DNA from: Pseudozyma flocculosa PF-1
Taxonomy: Eukaryota > Basidiomycota > Ustilaginomycetes > Ustilaginales > Ustilaginaceae
Length of the DNA: 64,000 bases
Reading direction: 5' to 3'
NCBI RefSeq assembly: GCF_000417875.1
Contig: NW_006920884.1
Span: 377,247 to 441,246, forward strand
Shown here: piece by piece, positions 42,008-53,967 of the stretch
Numbering within the stretch: the first letter of the stretch is position 1
How the letters are laid out: every line of letters begins with the position of its first letter
The notes under the pieces: model-generated
Told to the model about the DNA's origin: nothing
Seen by the model: only the letters and a program-made list of their open reading frames with translations
Databases searched by the model: none
Position numbers and translations under genes: made by a program

Positions 42008-44509
42008 CTAGAGGAAGACGAGCCGATTCCCGGTCTGCTGAAGCACGCCGAGCGACGTGTACTCCATCAGGCACTCTTGCAGCTGATCCTCGAGGAAGCC
42101 GCTGGCAATGATCCGCTGCCGCACGTCGCGCATCTGCAGTTCCTGCAGGTCCCCGCCGGCCTCGTCGTCGTCGTCGTCCATGTCGTCCATGTCGTCCATG
42201 CCGTCGCCTCCCGTCTCTCGGTTCGGTCCGCGCCCTATCCTGCCTCCGTGGCCGGCCTTGCGGGACGACGACGCGTTGGAGGCCATGTCGCGGATGATGC
42301 GGTAGATTTTCGAGATGGGCGACGTGTCCTGGCCGGCGTCGGTGCGGCCGCTGTGGGCGTGCAGGCTGGCCTTGGACACGTCCATCAGCCGCAGCGCCTC
42401 GTCGACGTCGGCGATGCACACCGACTCGTCGAACCGCAGCCGGGCCAGCGCCTGCGACAGCCGGATGACGCCGAGCAGCGTCCTGGCCGATGTGTACGTG
42501 TACGACTGCTGCTTGAGCTCGTCCTCCTTGTGCTGCGCCCGCAGCTGGACGTAGGCGCCCACGACGTAGTCCGACACCTCGGGCGGCACCGTCGGCCGCT
42601 TTTGCCGCGCCACGGCAATGTAGTGCCGCATCAGCACCGGGTCGATGACGTCGTGCTCGAGCTCCGGGTGCGAGTTGTGCATGTGGACGTAGGTGACGTG
42701 CTGCGCCAGCCGCTCGTCGTCGTCGCGCGTCGGCGTGTCGAGGATGAGGTAGAGGATGTCGAAGCGCGACAGCAGCGCCGCGGGCAGGTTGATGTTGTCC
42801 ACCGGCGACACGCGCGGGTTGTAGCGCCCGTAGAGCGGGTTGGCCGCCGCCAGGATCGAGGTGCGCGCGTTGAGCGTCGTCGTGATCCCGGCCTTGGAAA
42901 TCGAGATGGTCTGCTGCTCCATGACCTCGTGGATGGCGGTGCGGTCGCCCTCCTCCATCTTGTCAAACTCGTCGATGCACGCGATGCCGTTGTCGGCCAG
43001 GACCAGCGCGCCGCCCTCGAGCACCATCTCGTCGGTCACCGGGTCGCGCATCACGGCCGCCGTCAGGCCGACGCCCGACGATCCGCGGCCCGTCGTGTAG
43101 ATGCCGCGCGGCGCCACCTTGCTGATGTACTTGAGCAGCTGCGACTTGGCCACACCCGGGTCGCCCATCAGGCAGACGTTGATGTCGCCGCGGATCTTCA
43201 TGCCGTCGCCCACCGTCTTGCTGACGCCGCCGACGAGGAGCAGCAGCAGGCACTTTTTCACGTCGTCGTGGCCGTAGATTTCGGGCGCGATCGAGGCGGC
43301 CAGCTTCTGGTAGAGGGCCGGGTCGTCCTTGAGCTCGGCGATGCGCCGGGCGATGGCGTCGGTCCGCTCGAGGGCGTCGTACTGCTTCTTGAGCTGGTGC
43401 ACAAACTGGGCGTCGAGGTACGTGTCGGTGAGCAGGCCGGCGCGGATCGCCTTGAAGCCCGAGTAGGGCATCGGCAGAAAGATGCCGCCGACGTGGACGA
43501 CGTCGCCCGGGTTCATGCTGCGCGTCAGGGGCCCGTAGACGTGGATCGTCATCGAGCGCGGGATGTGGCCGACGGGCACCTGGTCGGCCATCTCCTGGAT
43601 TTTGACCTCCTGGAACGGCACAAACTTGCTCGCCCGCACCTGCGGGTAGAGCGGGCCCTTGGTCTTGTTGGTGGTGCAGCGGCGGCTGTTGCACACCGTC
43701 AGCGGCATGTACTGCCGCGACGTGACCTCCTGGAAGATTTCGGCGCCGCAGACGTCGCACGCGTAGGCGTCGACCAGCAGGAAGGGCTTGACCTCGGAGA
43801 CGCGCGTCACGATGCCGCGCACCGTGATGAGCTTGCCCAGGTGAGCGCCGCGCACCGAGCGCACCGCCAGCGGCTCCTCGCGGTCGGTGGGCTTAAAGTA
43901 GAGCGTGTAGCGGCGCAGCAGGACGGGCGGGAAGACGTCGGCCTCGTCGTCCTGGGTCTCCTGCTGCCCCTCGACGGTGCGGGCGTTGCGCTCCATGCGC
44001 TGGTGGCGGATGACGTCGAGCACGTCGTCCTTGTGGCTGATGTCCTTGTCCGGGTTGGGCATCTCGGCGTCGACGCAGTCGCAAAACAGCTCGACGTAGC
44101 GCTTGGCGTTGTTGCGGATGGCGGCGACGAGGACCTTGCCCGACTCGCCCGTCTGCGTGTTTGTGTGGGAGGCGACGTCCTTGAGGTCGATGACGAGCGA
44201 CTCTTGCTCGCGGTTGGCGATGCGCTGAAGCTGCAGCATGTAGACGGCGACGTGCCGCGCCGGGTCACGCCGTGCGCCGCGGCGGCGTGCGCCGTCGACG
44301 TCCATCTCGTCGAGGCTGCCGGCGAGGAGGCGCTCGACGTCGGCGTCATCGTCGCCCTCGTCGTCGGCCTCGACCTGCGTGGGGTGTAATGTGTCTAGGC
44401 GGGATTCCTCGGCCTTGAAGAAGCGAAGGAAGTCGGCGATCTTCTGGCGCTCCTCGGCGTAGTCGATCGAGAGATTGATCGTCGGCAGGATGGGCCCGGT
44501 CGTCGTCAT
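42008..44509 (-). CDS. MCM7: MCM7 (Cdc47) subunit of the replicative helicase
   Basis: A single exon of 833 residues, close to family length (yeast 845). The N-domain zinc motif is [11 protein letters not shown] with CNSRRCTTN. The AAA+ part has Walker [15 protein letters not shown] (K455), Walker [17 protein letters not shown], sensor text [20 protein letters not shown], and arginine finger [20 protein letters not shown]. The block [20 protein letters not shown] and the winged-helix end are those of Mcm7 rather than Mcm2-6. MCM7 forms the MCM2-7 ring loaded at origins and acts as part of the CMG helicase. An acidic/Asp-Met tract ([16 protein letters not shown]) lies near the C-terminus. No intron is needed. 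It faces the SDR gene in the same direction; the 1.2 kb upstream should hold its promoter. Confidence 0.96.
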   Translation of the reverse strand: MTTTGPILPTINLSIDYAEERQKIADFLRFFKAEESRLDTLHPTQVEADDEGDDDADVERLLAGSLDEMDVDGARRRGARRDPARHVAVYMLQLQRIANREQESLVIDLKDVASHTNTQTGESGKVLVAAIRNNAKRYVELFCDCVDAEMPNPDKDISHKDDVLDVIRHQRMERNARTVEGQQETQDDEADVFPPVLLRRYTLYFKPTDREEPLAVRSVRGAHLGKLITVRGIVTRVSEVKPFLLVDAYACDVCGAEIFQEVTSRQYMPLTVCNSRRCTTNKTKGPLYPQVRASKFVPFQEVKIQEMADQVPVGHIPRSMTIHVYGPLTRSMNPGDVVHVGGIFLPMPYSGFKAIRAGLLTDTYLDAQFVHQLKKQYDALERTDAIARRIAELKDDPALYQKLAASIAPEIYGHDDVKKCLLLLLVGGVSKTVGDGMKIRGDINVCLMGDPGVAKSQLLKYISKVAPRGIYTTGRGSSGVGLTAAVMRDPVTDEMVLEGGALVLADNGIACIDEFDKMEEGDRTAIHEVMEQQTISISKAGITTTLNARTSILAAANPLYGRYNPRVSPVDNINLPAALLSRFDILYLILDTPTRDDDERLAQHVTYVHMHNSHPELEHDVIDPVLMRHYIAVARQKRPTVPPEVSDYVVGAYVQLRAQHKEDELKQQSYTYTSARTLLGVIRLSQALARLRFDESVCIADVDEALRLMDVSKASLHAHSGRTDAGQDTSPISKIYRIIRDMASNASSSRKAGHGGRIGRGPNRETGGDGMDDMDDMDDDDDEAGGDLQELQMRDVRQRIIASGFLEDQLQECLMEYTSLGVLQQTGNRLVFL

Positions 44510-45710
44510 CGTGGGCGGCGGTGCGTTGGGCCGTCGTTCCGACTAGCGAGCGAGCGAGCGAGAGACGGCGTGTGGTGGGCTGCGGCAATCAATGCCGGAC
44601 TGAGGGCGGGGTCGGCTGGCGAGAGGGCGTGCTGTGTCGGCCCAGAGCGCCAGAAAAGGGGATCAGAGTGGGAATGGGCGCTGGTCAGGGTATACCGAGT
44701 GCTCTTTGTTGGATCGCAGCCTCTTGATGGGATGGCGCAAGGTCGAAGAGCGGGGAGCCACGTAGACGAGCGACGCGACGATGAGGCGGACCTGGATGTG
44801 AGCGGGCGAGCGGGCGGGCGAGCGGGCGGGCGGGCGGGCCGACGGGATGGATGACGGGGTATGGTGAGGATGGCGGCGATGGCAGCAGGTGGCGGTTGAT
44901 GGAGAGCGATGGGACGGAGCCCCGAGCGAGCGAGCCCAGATGTCGCCCGCCTGTGACCTGCCTGCTCGCCTCCTCTCTTCGCGACAGGCAGACGGACCAG
45001 CAGGCGCGTCTCTTGCAGGCAGGCCAACTTCCAACTTCGTCGACTCTCGCTCGACCGCTCGCTCGCCTGCCTGCGCCTCGGCCTCGGGCTTTTCGAAATT
45101 TACGCGTCGCGCTCGCAACTCCCCGCGCACAGGAGGCAGTCCCGCGCCTGGGCCAGCGGGCGGTCGAGCCAGGTCAGTAGTCTAGCAGAGCCTTCGGAGG
45201 GTCCTCGGTCTCCCAGAGGGTGCGATCCATCAGCACAAGATGCGATGCGCAGAGGGCTCGTGACTGGCTCCAGACCAGATGCCGGCGACAAAGGGATGGC
45301 GCCGACGGCGAGACGGCGAGGAGCCGGCTCGTCGTGCCAAGCCAGCCTCTCCTTCGCACCACCGACCGGCCGGCCTCATCGCAGACGACTCGAACCATCC
45401 ATCATCACGGCAGGCGGGGCTCTCCCTCTCCCTCCATCGCCATCGCGCACGGGCGGCGCCTGCTTCCGTTGCGGCGGTTGACCCGTGGATCGCACCGCGT
45501 CGTCGCTGCGATCATCATCTGCGGCCCCGGCGCGTCGCACCTCGTGGCGTCCGATGCAGAGCTAGGAATACTGCGTTTTTTTTTTCAATCCTGCCAATCT
45601 CGTATACAGCTCGGTGTGCGTGACAATGGTTCGTGTGCGTACCGCTCGCGCGCCGTGCCGCCAGGTATCGTTGGACGGGAGCGGCGAGGCGGCGAGGCGG
45701 CCGTGCTGGC
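44510..45710. other. Intergenic region, MCM7 promoter side
   Basis: 1.2 kb between the MCM7 start and the SDR stop. It contains (GCGA)n at 44546-44563, GCGGGCGA repeats at 44805-44838 (on the plus strand) and a T10 tract at 45575-45584 near the SDR 3' end. No gene is seen and no exact ACGCGT (MluI cell-cycle) box was noticed. Confidence 0.5.
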
Positions 45711-46752
<1,042 letters not shown>

Positions 46753-48814
46753 CTTGGATGGTTCTGTCCGACGCGGTCGAGGTGAAGGAGGGCAGAGGCG
46801 CAGAGAGGCGCAGAGAGGCGACGGAAGGGGTCGCAAGAGACAGTTGTCAGCACTGTCTCGGACGACGCCGACGATGCTCTCATCTCATCCATGGCTGGGC
46901 AAAGCGACGACGGCAGCGGCCCCTGGTGGCCTCGACCGGCTCGCAGCATCGCCGTCGACGGCGACGGCAGATCGGTGCAAAAAGACCGTCAACTCACAGC
47001 TAGAGGCTGGCGGTGATGGAGATGAAGGTGGCGATGGTGAGAGTGCGATGCAAGGCAGCGAATGGAAGGTGGGTGGAGGCAGGGAGAGAGGGGAAGGGAG
47101 TACCAGAGGACCGCCACGGGAGCGAGCACAGGCTTAAGTAGGCCAAGGAGGGGAGGCTGGCAGAGCAAGCAAGCCGGCAAGCCAGCAAGCGCTGGCCATC
47201 GCAGGCGGCCGTCGTCAGTCAGCGCACGGGGCGACGGCCCCAGCCTCAGCCAGCCTGGATCTGGGGCCTGCCTGGCTGCCTCGCTGCCTGCCTGGCTGCC
47301 TGCCGCGAAGCCAAGCCAAGCCAGGCCAGGCCGTGGGGAAGAAGCGCGGCGTGGGAGAGAGAGGCAGGCAAGCCAGGGTGCAACCCTCCGAGACGAGAGG
47401 CGAGAGGCTAGGCGACTGGCGAGGCCTCCAGACCGGCCGGCGAAGCGGATCGAAGGCCAACCAGGCGGGGACCCTGGGCTTGCCTGCTGCTGCTGCTTGC
47501 TGGGCCCTGACCCCGCCTGCTGGCGGTACGCTTCGCTGCGCTGGGCTGCTCGCTGCACGGTGCCACCTCGCTACGTCGCCGCGCAGGGCGGACGCTACGA
47601 TGGCTCGTGCTCGACCCTGACACACGCCCGCGCACACCCAGCCTGCTGGCGGGCCTAGGCAGGCAGGCCAGTTAGGCCTGTCCGGTTGTGGAGGCGGCTG
47701 GCCTGGCCGCTCGGGAAGCTGCTGGCCGCTGCCCTGCCTTTTCCCGATCCTGCGCAGCGCAGGCCAACCGGCCCCAGGCAAGCAAAGCAAAGCAAGGCAG
47801 GGCATGGCAACGCTCGGCCACGGCACCGCCCCCGCTCTCGATCGGCGGACATCCATCCATACGGCTCTGTCGCACGCCTTTGCTTCGAGCCTCTATCTGC
47901 TTGATGCTGCTGCTGAGCCCGTCGCATGGCATGGCATGGGAAAGCGGCGGTGGATGTGCTGGTGCCAAGCAACCAACCAAGCAGGGCCAGGCCCATCCGA
48001 CCGTCCGCTCGCTGCCAGCCATCGGGGCGACGATGCTTGGTGGGGGCAGGCCGAACCTTCGAGGGCTCGCTCTTGGAAGGTCGTCGAACGGGCGACGGCA
48101 GGCCATGCTTCCGCCGGTCCAAGGTCGGCGCCGAGGATGTGGGCCGCGATGCACGCCCAGCATCGCCCGCACCAGCCAAGGATCGGGGAAACGAGCTTAT
48201 CGGACTGCTTCACCCGATCTGCTCGATTTCCTCGAGACGGCGAGGATGGCGGCAGGCCGGGCCTCGCACGGTCAGACGCAGCGGAGAGGTGGTCGAGCAG
48301 GCAGGCAGGGCGCCGGCCGGGCCAGAGCGAGGCCAGGCAGGCAGGGTGCGGACCTACCGCCGCCGGAGCAGCTAGACGTACGGCAGGGCAGGCCCGTCCA
48401 CCTGGCGGATCAAGCGAGGCAGGGGGCCCTGCACCGCCTGCCACCGCCTGCCACACAGGCCAGGCCGGGCCAGGCTGCCGGTGTTGTTCGCAGCAGCACA
48501 GGTAGGCCTGCTTGCCAGGTCGCTCGACTACTCACCCTCGCCGCCGCCACCATTGCGCGTCCATCAATCCCCGCTCCTCTGGCTCGGCGCTCCCTGATCG
48601 CCCGCGCATCCGAACCTCGAAAGCTGCGCAACTGCCGCCAACACCTCTCGCATCGCCGCCCCAGCCACGGCCGCGCAGCCGCGCAGCGCAAGACGGGAGC
48701 GACGAGGCCAGAGCCAAGGAGCGAGGGACAAGGCCATCCCCACGCCCACGCGCCTTTTCACCTTCGACGGCGACGACACCTGTTAGCGTCTGAACCCCGT
48801 CCAACACACCCAAG
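46753..48814. other. 2.1 kb divergent intergenic region, SDR / Inn1-like gene
   Basis: No gene recognised. The centre is dense in GGCAGGC / GCCTGGC / GCAAGCCAGC words (47150-47345, 47480-47520, 47650-47720, 48290-48350, 48420-48480). Open frames of up to 396 codons here are Ala/Arg/Gly-biased and lack motifs. Confidence 0.5.
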
Positions 48815-48992
48815 ATGCCGCCGGCGGGCGACCCCGTCCACAAGGGCACGCTGGTATGCGTCGTCCTCAAGGCCGTGAGTAGCCTCTGCCGCCGCATGCG
48901 CCGCCCTCCGCTATGCGTGGGCGCTGATGCTTGGTCTCTTCTCTCCTCCTTCTATCGCCCCTGCCCTCTCCTCTTCGCTCGAACCTGCGCCT

Positions 48993-49026
<34 letters not shown>

Positions 49027-51431
49027 AGAAAAACCTGCCCAACAAGCGGTCGATTGGCAAGCAGGACCCCTACTGCGTTCTCGCCATGGGCTCCGAGCAG
49101 CAAAAGACCAAGCCCGACAAGCGCGGCGGCCAGCACCCGACCTGGGACGAGCAGCTCCACTTTGAGGTCTACGAGGACATGGAGGACGCCCTGGCCAAGC
49201 GCACCGGCGACGCCGCCCCCAGCGGCAGCGGCAGCAACAGCAACAGCAGCAGCGTCTCGAAAGCCACGGGCTCGGCGGCCAGGTCCAAGGGCGGCAAAAA
49301 GGTCCTCAAGGTCTCGTGCTACGCCGACGACTCAAAGGACCCCGAGTTCATCGGCGAGGGCCTCGTCGACCTCACCGACACGCTCAAGACGGGCGAGTTC
49401 GACGAGTGGGTGCCCATCAAGGCAAAGGACCGCTACGCCGGCGAAGTCTACCTCGAGCTCACCTTCTACAGCGCCGCCGCGCCCCCCAAGCGCAAAAAGG
49501 CCATCAAGCCCGTCGTGTCGGGCAACGACACCTACGGCGGCGCCGGCACCTTCCAGGACATTGACGACCTCGGCGAGCCGCCCGCCGCGCCCCCCAAGCC
49601 GTCGGCCTCGTCTTCGTCCTCTGCTGCCGGCGCCGCCGACATCCCGGCCTCGATGCGGCCCGGCGGCGGCCACCGCTCGCAGATGTCCGGGTCGATGTCG
49701 GTGAGCAACCTGTCGAGCCTGCGCCCGTCGTCGGGCATGGCCCACTCGGCCACGATGAGCGACATTCCCTCGTCGCTCCGGCCCAGCTCGTCGCTCGCCC
49801 AGATCGACGCCTACACGCCGCCCTACGCCCCCGCCAGCATCGGGCGAGGCTCCAGCCCGGCACCGCCGCCCGCGCCCCAGCACTCGGGCGATGGCGCGGG
49901 CGAGTTTGGCCAGCAGCCGTCGCACCTGCCGCGCCGCAACAGCTTCGTCGCCAACGGGTCCGAGTATGGCGGCGGCATGGTGCCCTCGGCCTCGTACTAC
50001 GGCCACAGCGCTGCGCCGTCGCAGGCGACCATCGTGCCGAGCTCGTACGGCGGCGGCGGCGGCGGCGGCGTTGCCCTCGACCGGTACGGCACCATGTCGT
50101 CGATGGCGTCGACGTCTTCGCTGTCGTCGTACGCGCAGCAGCTGCCGGCGTCGGCGACCATGTCCCACCTCTCGTCGTACAGCGGCAGGCAGGATCCGGC
50201 CGAGCAGCTGAGCCACTCGATGTCGGCCATGAGCTTCCACCAGCATCAGCCGCCGCACCAGCAGCCTCCTCACCACCACCACCTGCCGACGGCTGCAGGT
50301 GCGGGCACGGGCGACAAGCCGCTGCCGCCTCCGACGCCCACGCCGGCGTCAAACGCCACGCCGCCCTCTTCTGCGCTCCCTCCGCAGTCGCACATCTACC
50401 AGCATCATCCGCAGATGTCGAGCGGCTATCAGGCGCAGCCACCACCGCCCCAACCTCAGCACAGCTACACGCCCCAGCCGACCCACGCCCACCTCGGTCC
50501 GACGCCGCCGCCGCATCCCGCGTCGGCGCCACCGACGCACGGCGAGTATGGCCAGGGCCTTAGTGGCGGGCCACCGCCTCCCGCCGGAGGCAGCCACTAC
50601 TACGGCGGCGGCGGCGGCGGCGGCGGATACGACGAGCCTGCTAGGCCAGTCTCGCCTGCCGCGTCGACCTACAGCAGCGTGGCGCCGTCGGTGATCAACG
50701 CGCAGGCCTACTACCAGCAGCCGACGGCGGGTGGCAGCGGCGGCCTGCACCCGCAGCACCAGCCGCCTCGCGCCTCGTCTCCGGCGCTGTCGAGCAGCGC
50801 GTCGATGGCGATGCCCGTCGCCTCGCCGTACCAAGCGCCGTACGGCTCGGTGGCGATGGGAGCGGACGGCAGCCTGCCGCCGATGAGGAGGGCGCCACGG
50901 CCGTTGCCGTCGACGCAGCCGATGATGCATCAGTCGCCCGCGGCGGCGACGGCCACACCGCCTCCTCTCGCTCCTTCGCCTGCAAACGGCGGCGTCGGCG
51001 GTGGTAGCGCAGTCTACGGCGGGCAGGCGCCGTCGGTGGTCTATCAGCACCAGCACCAGCATCATGGGGCCGCTGCTGGGCCGGGGTCGGCTTCGGCGAC
51101 GACGCCATCGGCACCTTACGCTCCGCCGTGGGCTCACCAGGCTGCACCACCTCCCGGTCCGCCTTCGCACCACTACCCGCCCTCTTCTGCTCCTCCGTCT
51201 GCACCTGCGCCAGCGCCGACGACGGCACCGCAGTGGACGCAGCAGCAGCCGTCGTACCTCCAGGGCCATCCGCACCAACATCCGCCGCCGCCGCCGCAGC
51301 AATACGACGCGGGTCCACCGACATCGTCCTACCCGTACCAGCACCACGGAGCGGGGAGCGGCATGTCGTCGACGTCGTCCTACCCGTCCCATCTTTACGC
51401 CCACTATTCGGCTGCTGCTCCGCCATCGTAG
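48815..51431 (+). CDS. C2-domain protein of the Inn1/Fic1 ingression family
   Basis: Exons 48815-48874 and 49029-51431, 820 residues. The splice joins PVHKGTLVCVVLKA to KNLPNKRSIGKQDPYCVLAM, the first strands of a C2 domain; PTWDEQLHFEVYED and FIGEGLVDLTDTL follow, then EVYLELTFYSAAAPPKRKKA closes it at about residue 165. The remaining 650 residues are Pro/Ser/Gly/His-rich with many PPxP-like stretches. N-terminal C2 plus long proline-rich tail is the architecture of Inn1 (yeast) and Fic1 (fission yeast), which couple the actomyosin ring to septum synthesis; Pro-rich parts bind SH3 domains of Hof1/Cdc15 and Cyk3. The Ca-binding Asp set is incomplete, as in Inn1. The acceptor of intron 1 follows eleven CCG units. 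Confidence 0.85.
48993..49025. repeat. (CCG)11 tract directly before a splice acceptor
   Basis: Eleven CCG units occupy the place of the polypyrimidine tract, followed by CAG and the second exon of the Inn1-like gene. Confidence 0.85.
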
Positions 51432-51437
51432 TTGGCG

Positions 51438-51454
51438 CCCCCCCCCCCCCCCCC
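51438..51454. repeat. C17 homopolymer
   Basis: Seventeen C bases begin seven bases after the Inn1-like stop codon. Confidence 0.85.
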
Positions 51455-51722
51455 GCCGTCCCTTGCGACCAACGTCGGCTGGGGGACCCACGCGGCAGTG
51501 GAGGATGACGAAGAAAGAGGAGGGCACCGAGGGATGAGGAATAGGGGATGGATGTGTGAGAGCGAGGGCGAGGGCGAGGGCGAGGAGGATGGTATGATAT
51601 AGAAAAATGCTTGTTGCAATTCAACGGATCGTCGTGTGGACGTCGTGCGTGCCATGTCGCCGCGTCTGCACACCGCCGCGCGTGGGCGTGCGTTCTGGCC
51701 CCTACGTCGTTCGGCTGTGGCA

Positions 51723-53358
51723 CTAGGCGCTGACACTCCTTCTCCTACTCCTACTCCTACTCCTGCTCCTGCTCATACTGCTACCGCTCTCACTCCGGCT
51801 CCGGCCCCCGCTCCGTCCCCCACTCACGGGTCGACCACGACGCTCCGGGTCGAGACTACCGCTCCTGCTGCTGCTGATGCTGCTGCTGCTACGTCGCCTC
51901 TGCTGCAGCACAGGTGGCCGAGCAGGCGGTGGACCAGGCGGCGCAGGCGCAGGCGGTCGGGATGGCGCGGCCTGTCCGCCGCGATCGCGTCGAGGGCTGG
52001 GAGAGCGGCTGCGGCTGCGGCTGAGGCTGCGCGAGTTCCTCGAGTCGTACGAGCGCGAACGAGAGCGCGAGGGGCTCCGGCCTCGACGTCCAGCCGCGCG
52101 TCGGCGGTCATCGTCGTCGTCATCGTCGTGCGGGTCGCGGTGAGGCTGCGTGCGGCGCGGTGNNNNNNNNNNNNNNNNNNNNNNNNNNNNNNNNNNNNNN
52201 NNNNNNNNNNNNNNNNNNNNNNNNNNNNNNNNNNNNNNNNNNNNNNNNNNNNNNNNNNNNNNNNNNNNNNNNNNNNNNNNNNNNNNNNNNNNNNNNNNNN
52301 NNNNNNNNNNNNNNNNNNNNNNNNNNNNNNNNNNNNNNNNNNNNNNNNNNNNNNNNNNNNNNNNNNNNNNNNNNNNNNNNNNNNNNNNNNNNNNNNNNNN
52401 NNNNNNNNNNNNNNNNNNNNNNNNNNNNNNNNNNNNNNNNNNNNNNNNNNNNNNNNNNNNNNNNNNNNNNNNNNNNNNNNNNNNNNNNNNNNNNNNNNNN
52501 NNNNNNNNNNNNNNNNNNNNNNNNNNNNNNNNNNNNNNNNNNNNNNNNNNNNNNNNNNNNNNNNNNNNNNNNNNNNNNNNNNNNNNNNNNNNNNNNNNNN
52601 NNNNNNNNNNNNNNNNNNNNNNNNNNNNNNNNNNNNNNNNNNNNNNNNNNNNNNNNNNNNNNNNNNNNNNNNNNNNNNNNNNNNNNNNNNNNNNNNNNNN
52701 NNNNNNGTCGTAGCCGCGGCGTTGCGGCGAGCGCGATGCCGGGCGGCCGCGGGGCTCGGGGCTGGTAGCGCGACGCGCGCCTCTCCTGGTTGAGCTGTTT
52801 CTTCCTCTCCCAGTCGCGCCTCCTGGCCTCGTCGGCCTGGCGCCGCTCTTCGATGCGCTGCAGCTTCTTGCGCTCCTGGAGCTCGCGGTCGAATGCGTCT
52901 CCCTCCTTGTACTCGGCATCGATGCCGAGGGCGCGCTGCATCTTGGCCTCCTCGATCGTCTTGGCCATGCGGAGGGCGTGGGTGTCCGAGGGGCGGAGCG
53001 ACTTGGTCTCGGCGTGCGTGGCCGCGCCAAACGACGAGGCCGGGTTGGCGAGCGCATCCTGCAGCGTCCGCCTGAGCGCCGCTACCTGCTCCTCGACCTC
53101 GTCTGCGGGCAAGCCCTCTTCCTCTAGCTCGTCCTGCAGCTCCATGCAGCGCACCTCGACCTTGCGCTTGCGCTCGTGGTCGAGGATGCCGGCATCCGGC
53201 TGCACGTGGCGGGCGCGCCCGCCAACGTCGTCCTTGAAGTCGGTGGCGCCGCGGTCCTTGCGCCAGTCGTCGCGCGGTTTGAGGTTGGACAGGTTGCGCT
53301 GGATGTAGCCGTTGGTGCCTGAGCCTCGCGCCGACTTGAGGCCGATGCCGTTGTACAT
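51723..53358 (-). CDS. CWC21: CWC21/SRRM2-like spliceosomal protein with RS tail (interrupted by an assembly gap)
   Basis: The N-terminus MYNGIGLKSARGSGTNGYIQ, RNLSNLKPRD is the invariant Cwc21 start, with a cwf21 segment at about residues 60-105 (HERKRKVEVRCMELQDELEE). A basic helix (RDWERKKQLNQERRASRYQP) leads into the gap at 52706-52163. Beyond it the other end codes an RS domain: SPSRSRSRSYDSRNSRSLSR and SRSRSRSRSRRRSVSA to a TAG at 51723. Cwc21/SRm300 binds Prp8 and Snu114 near the catalytic core of the spliceosome; yeast Cwc21 is short, while SRRM2-like forms carry a long RS tail as here. Across the 544 N bases the two halves are in different frames, so the gap length is not exact or hides an intron. 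Protein length is therefore unknown. Confidence 0.85.
52163..52706. other. Assembly gap (544 N)
   Basis: A run of N bases inside the CWC21-like gene, in its repetitive Arg/Ser-coding part. Confidence 1.
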
Positions 53359-53967
53359 CCTGGCAAGCGTCGAGAGGGGGAAACGGTGGAAGGTTGAAGG
53401 ATGGCTGGTCTCGTGAAGATCGCAGCGGGCGAGGCCGTGCAAGATGAGCGGGAAGAGCGAACGGCTGTCTGAAAGCGAGGATTCCTGAGAGCCGCTGTGG
53501 CGGCGGTGGCAGCGGTGGTGGCGGTGGCGGCGGCAGTGGTGGTGGAGAAGAGTCAAAGTGTTGGCAAGGCAGCGTCTGGCCATCTCGGGAAGGCAGCCCA
53601 GCCCCCGCCGCCTGGCCTCGCCAGCTGCGCCTAGTGCGCCGCCAAATTTCCTTGGCTGGCGCGCCAGGCCAGGCACGCGTCCCGACAGACTCGGCCGGGT
53701 CAGATCTGAGCGGCGCCGACCCCGTTCAGTCTCTGTCTCTCTCTCTCTCTCTCTTCCGCGCCTCGACGCTGGGACGCCATCATCTCGGTCATGCTGGCTG
53801 CCGCCTGAAAGCGAGCAAAGGGTGCGATTGGGCAAGGAACAGGTGCGAATGGCTAATAGTACAAGTGTGTGGATGCGTTTGCAGGTGCTGATACAAGCGG
53901 GCCAGGCGGGCAGGGCGAGGGAGACAGACCACGACGACAGAGAGGGCGAGGAGCGTCGCCAACGAGC
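53359..53967. other. Intergenic region, CWC21 promoter side
   Basis: About 610 bases. It contains a CCACCGCC-type run at 53500-53545 and a (CT)n tract at about 53731-53752. No gene is seen. Confidence 0.5.

Noticed and set aside
47688..48878. 396-codon open frame on the plus strand upstream of the Inn1-like gene
   Set aside because: Compositionally biased Ala/Arg/Gly text; it runs into the real first exon of the C2 gene in another frame and lacks motifs.
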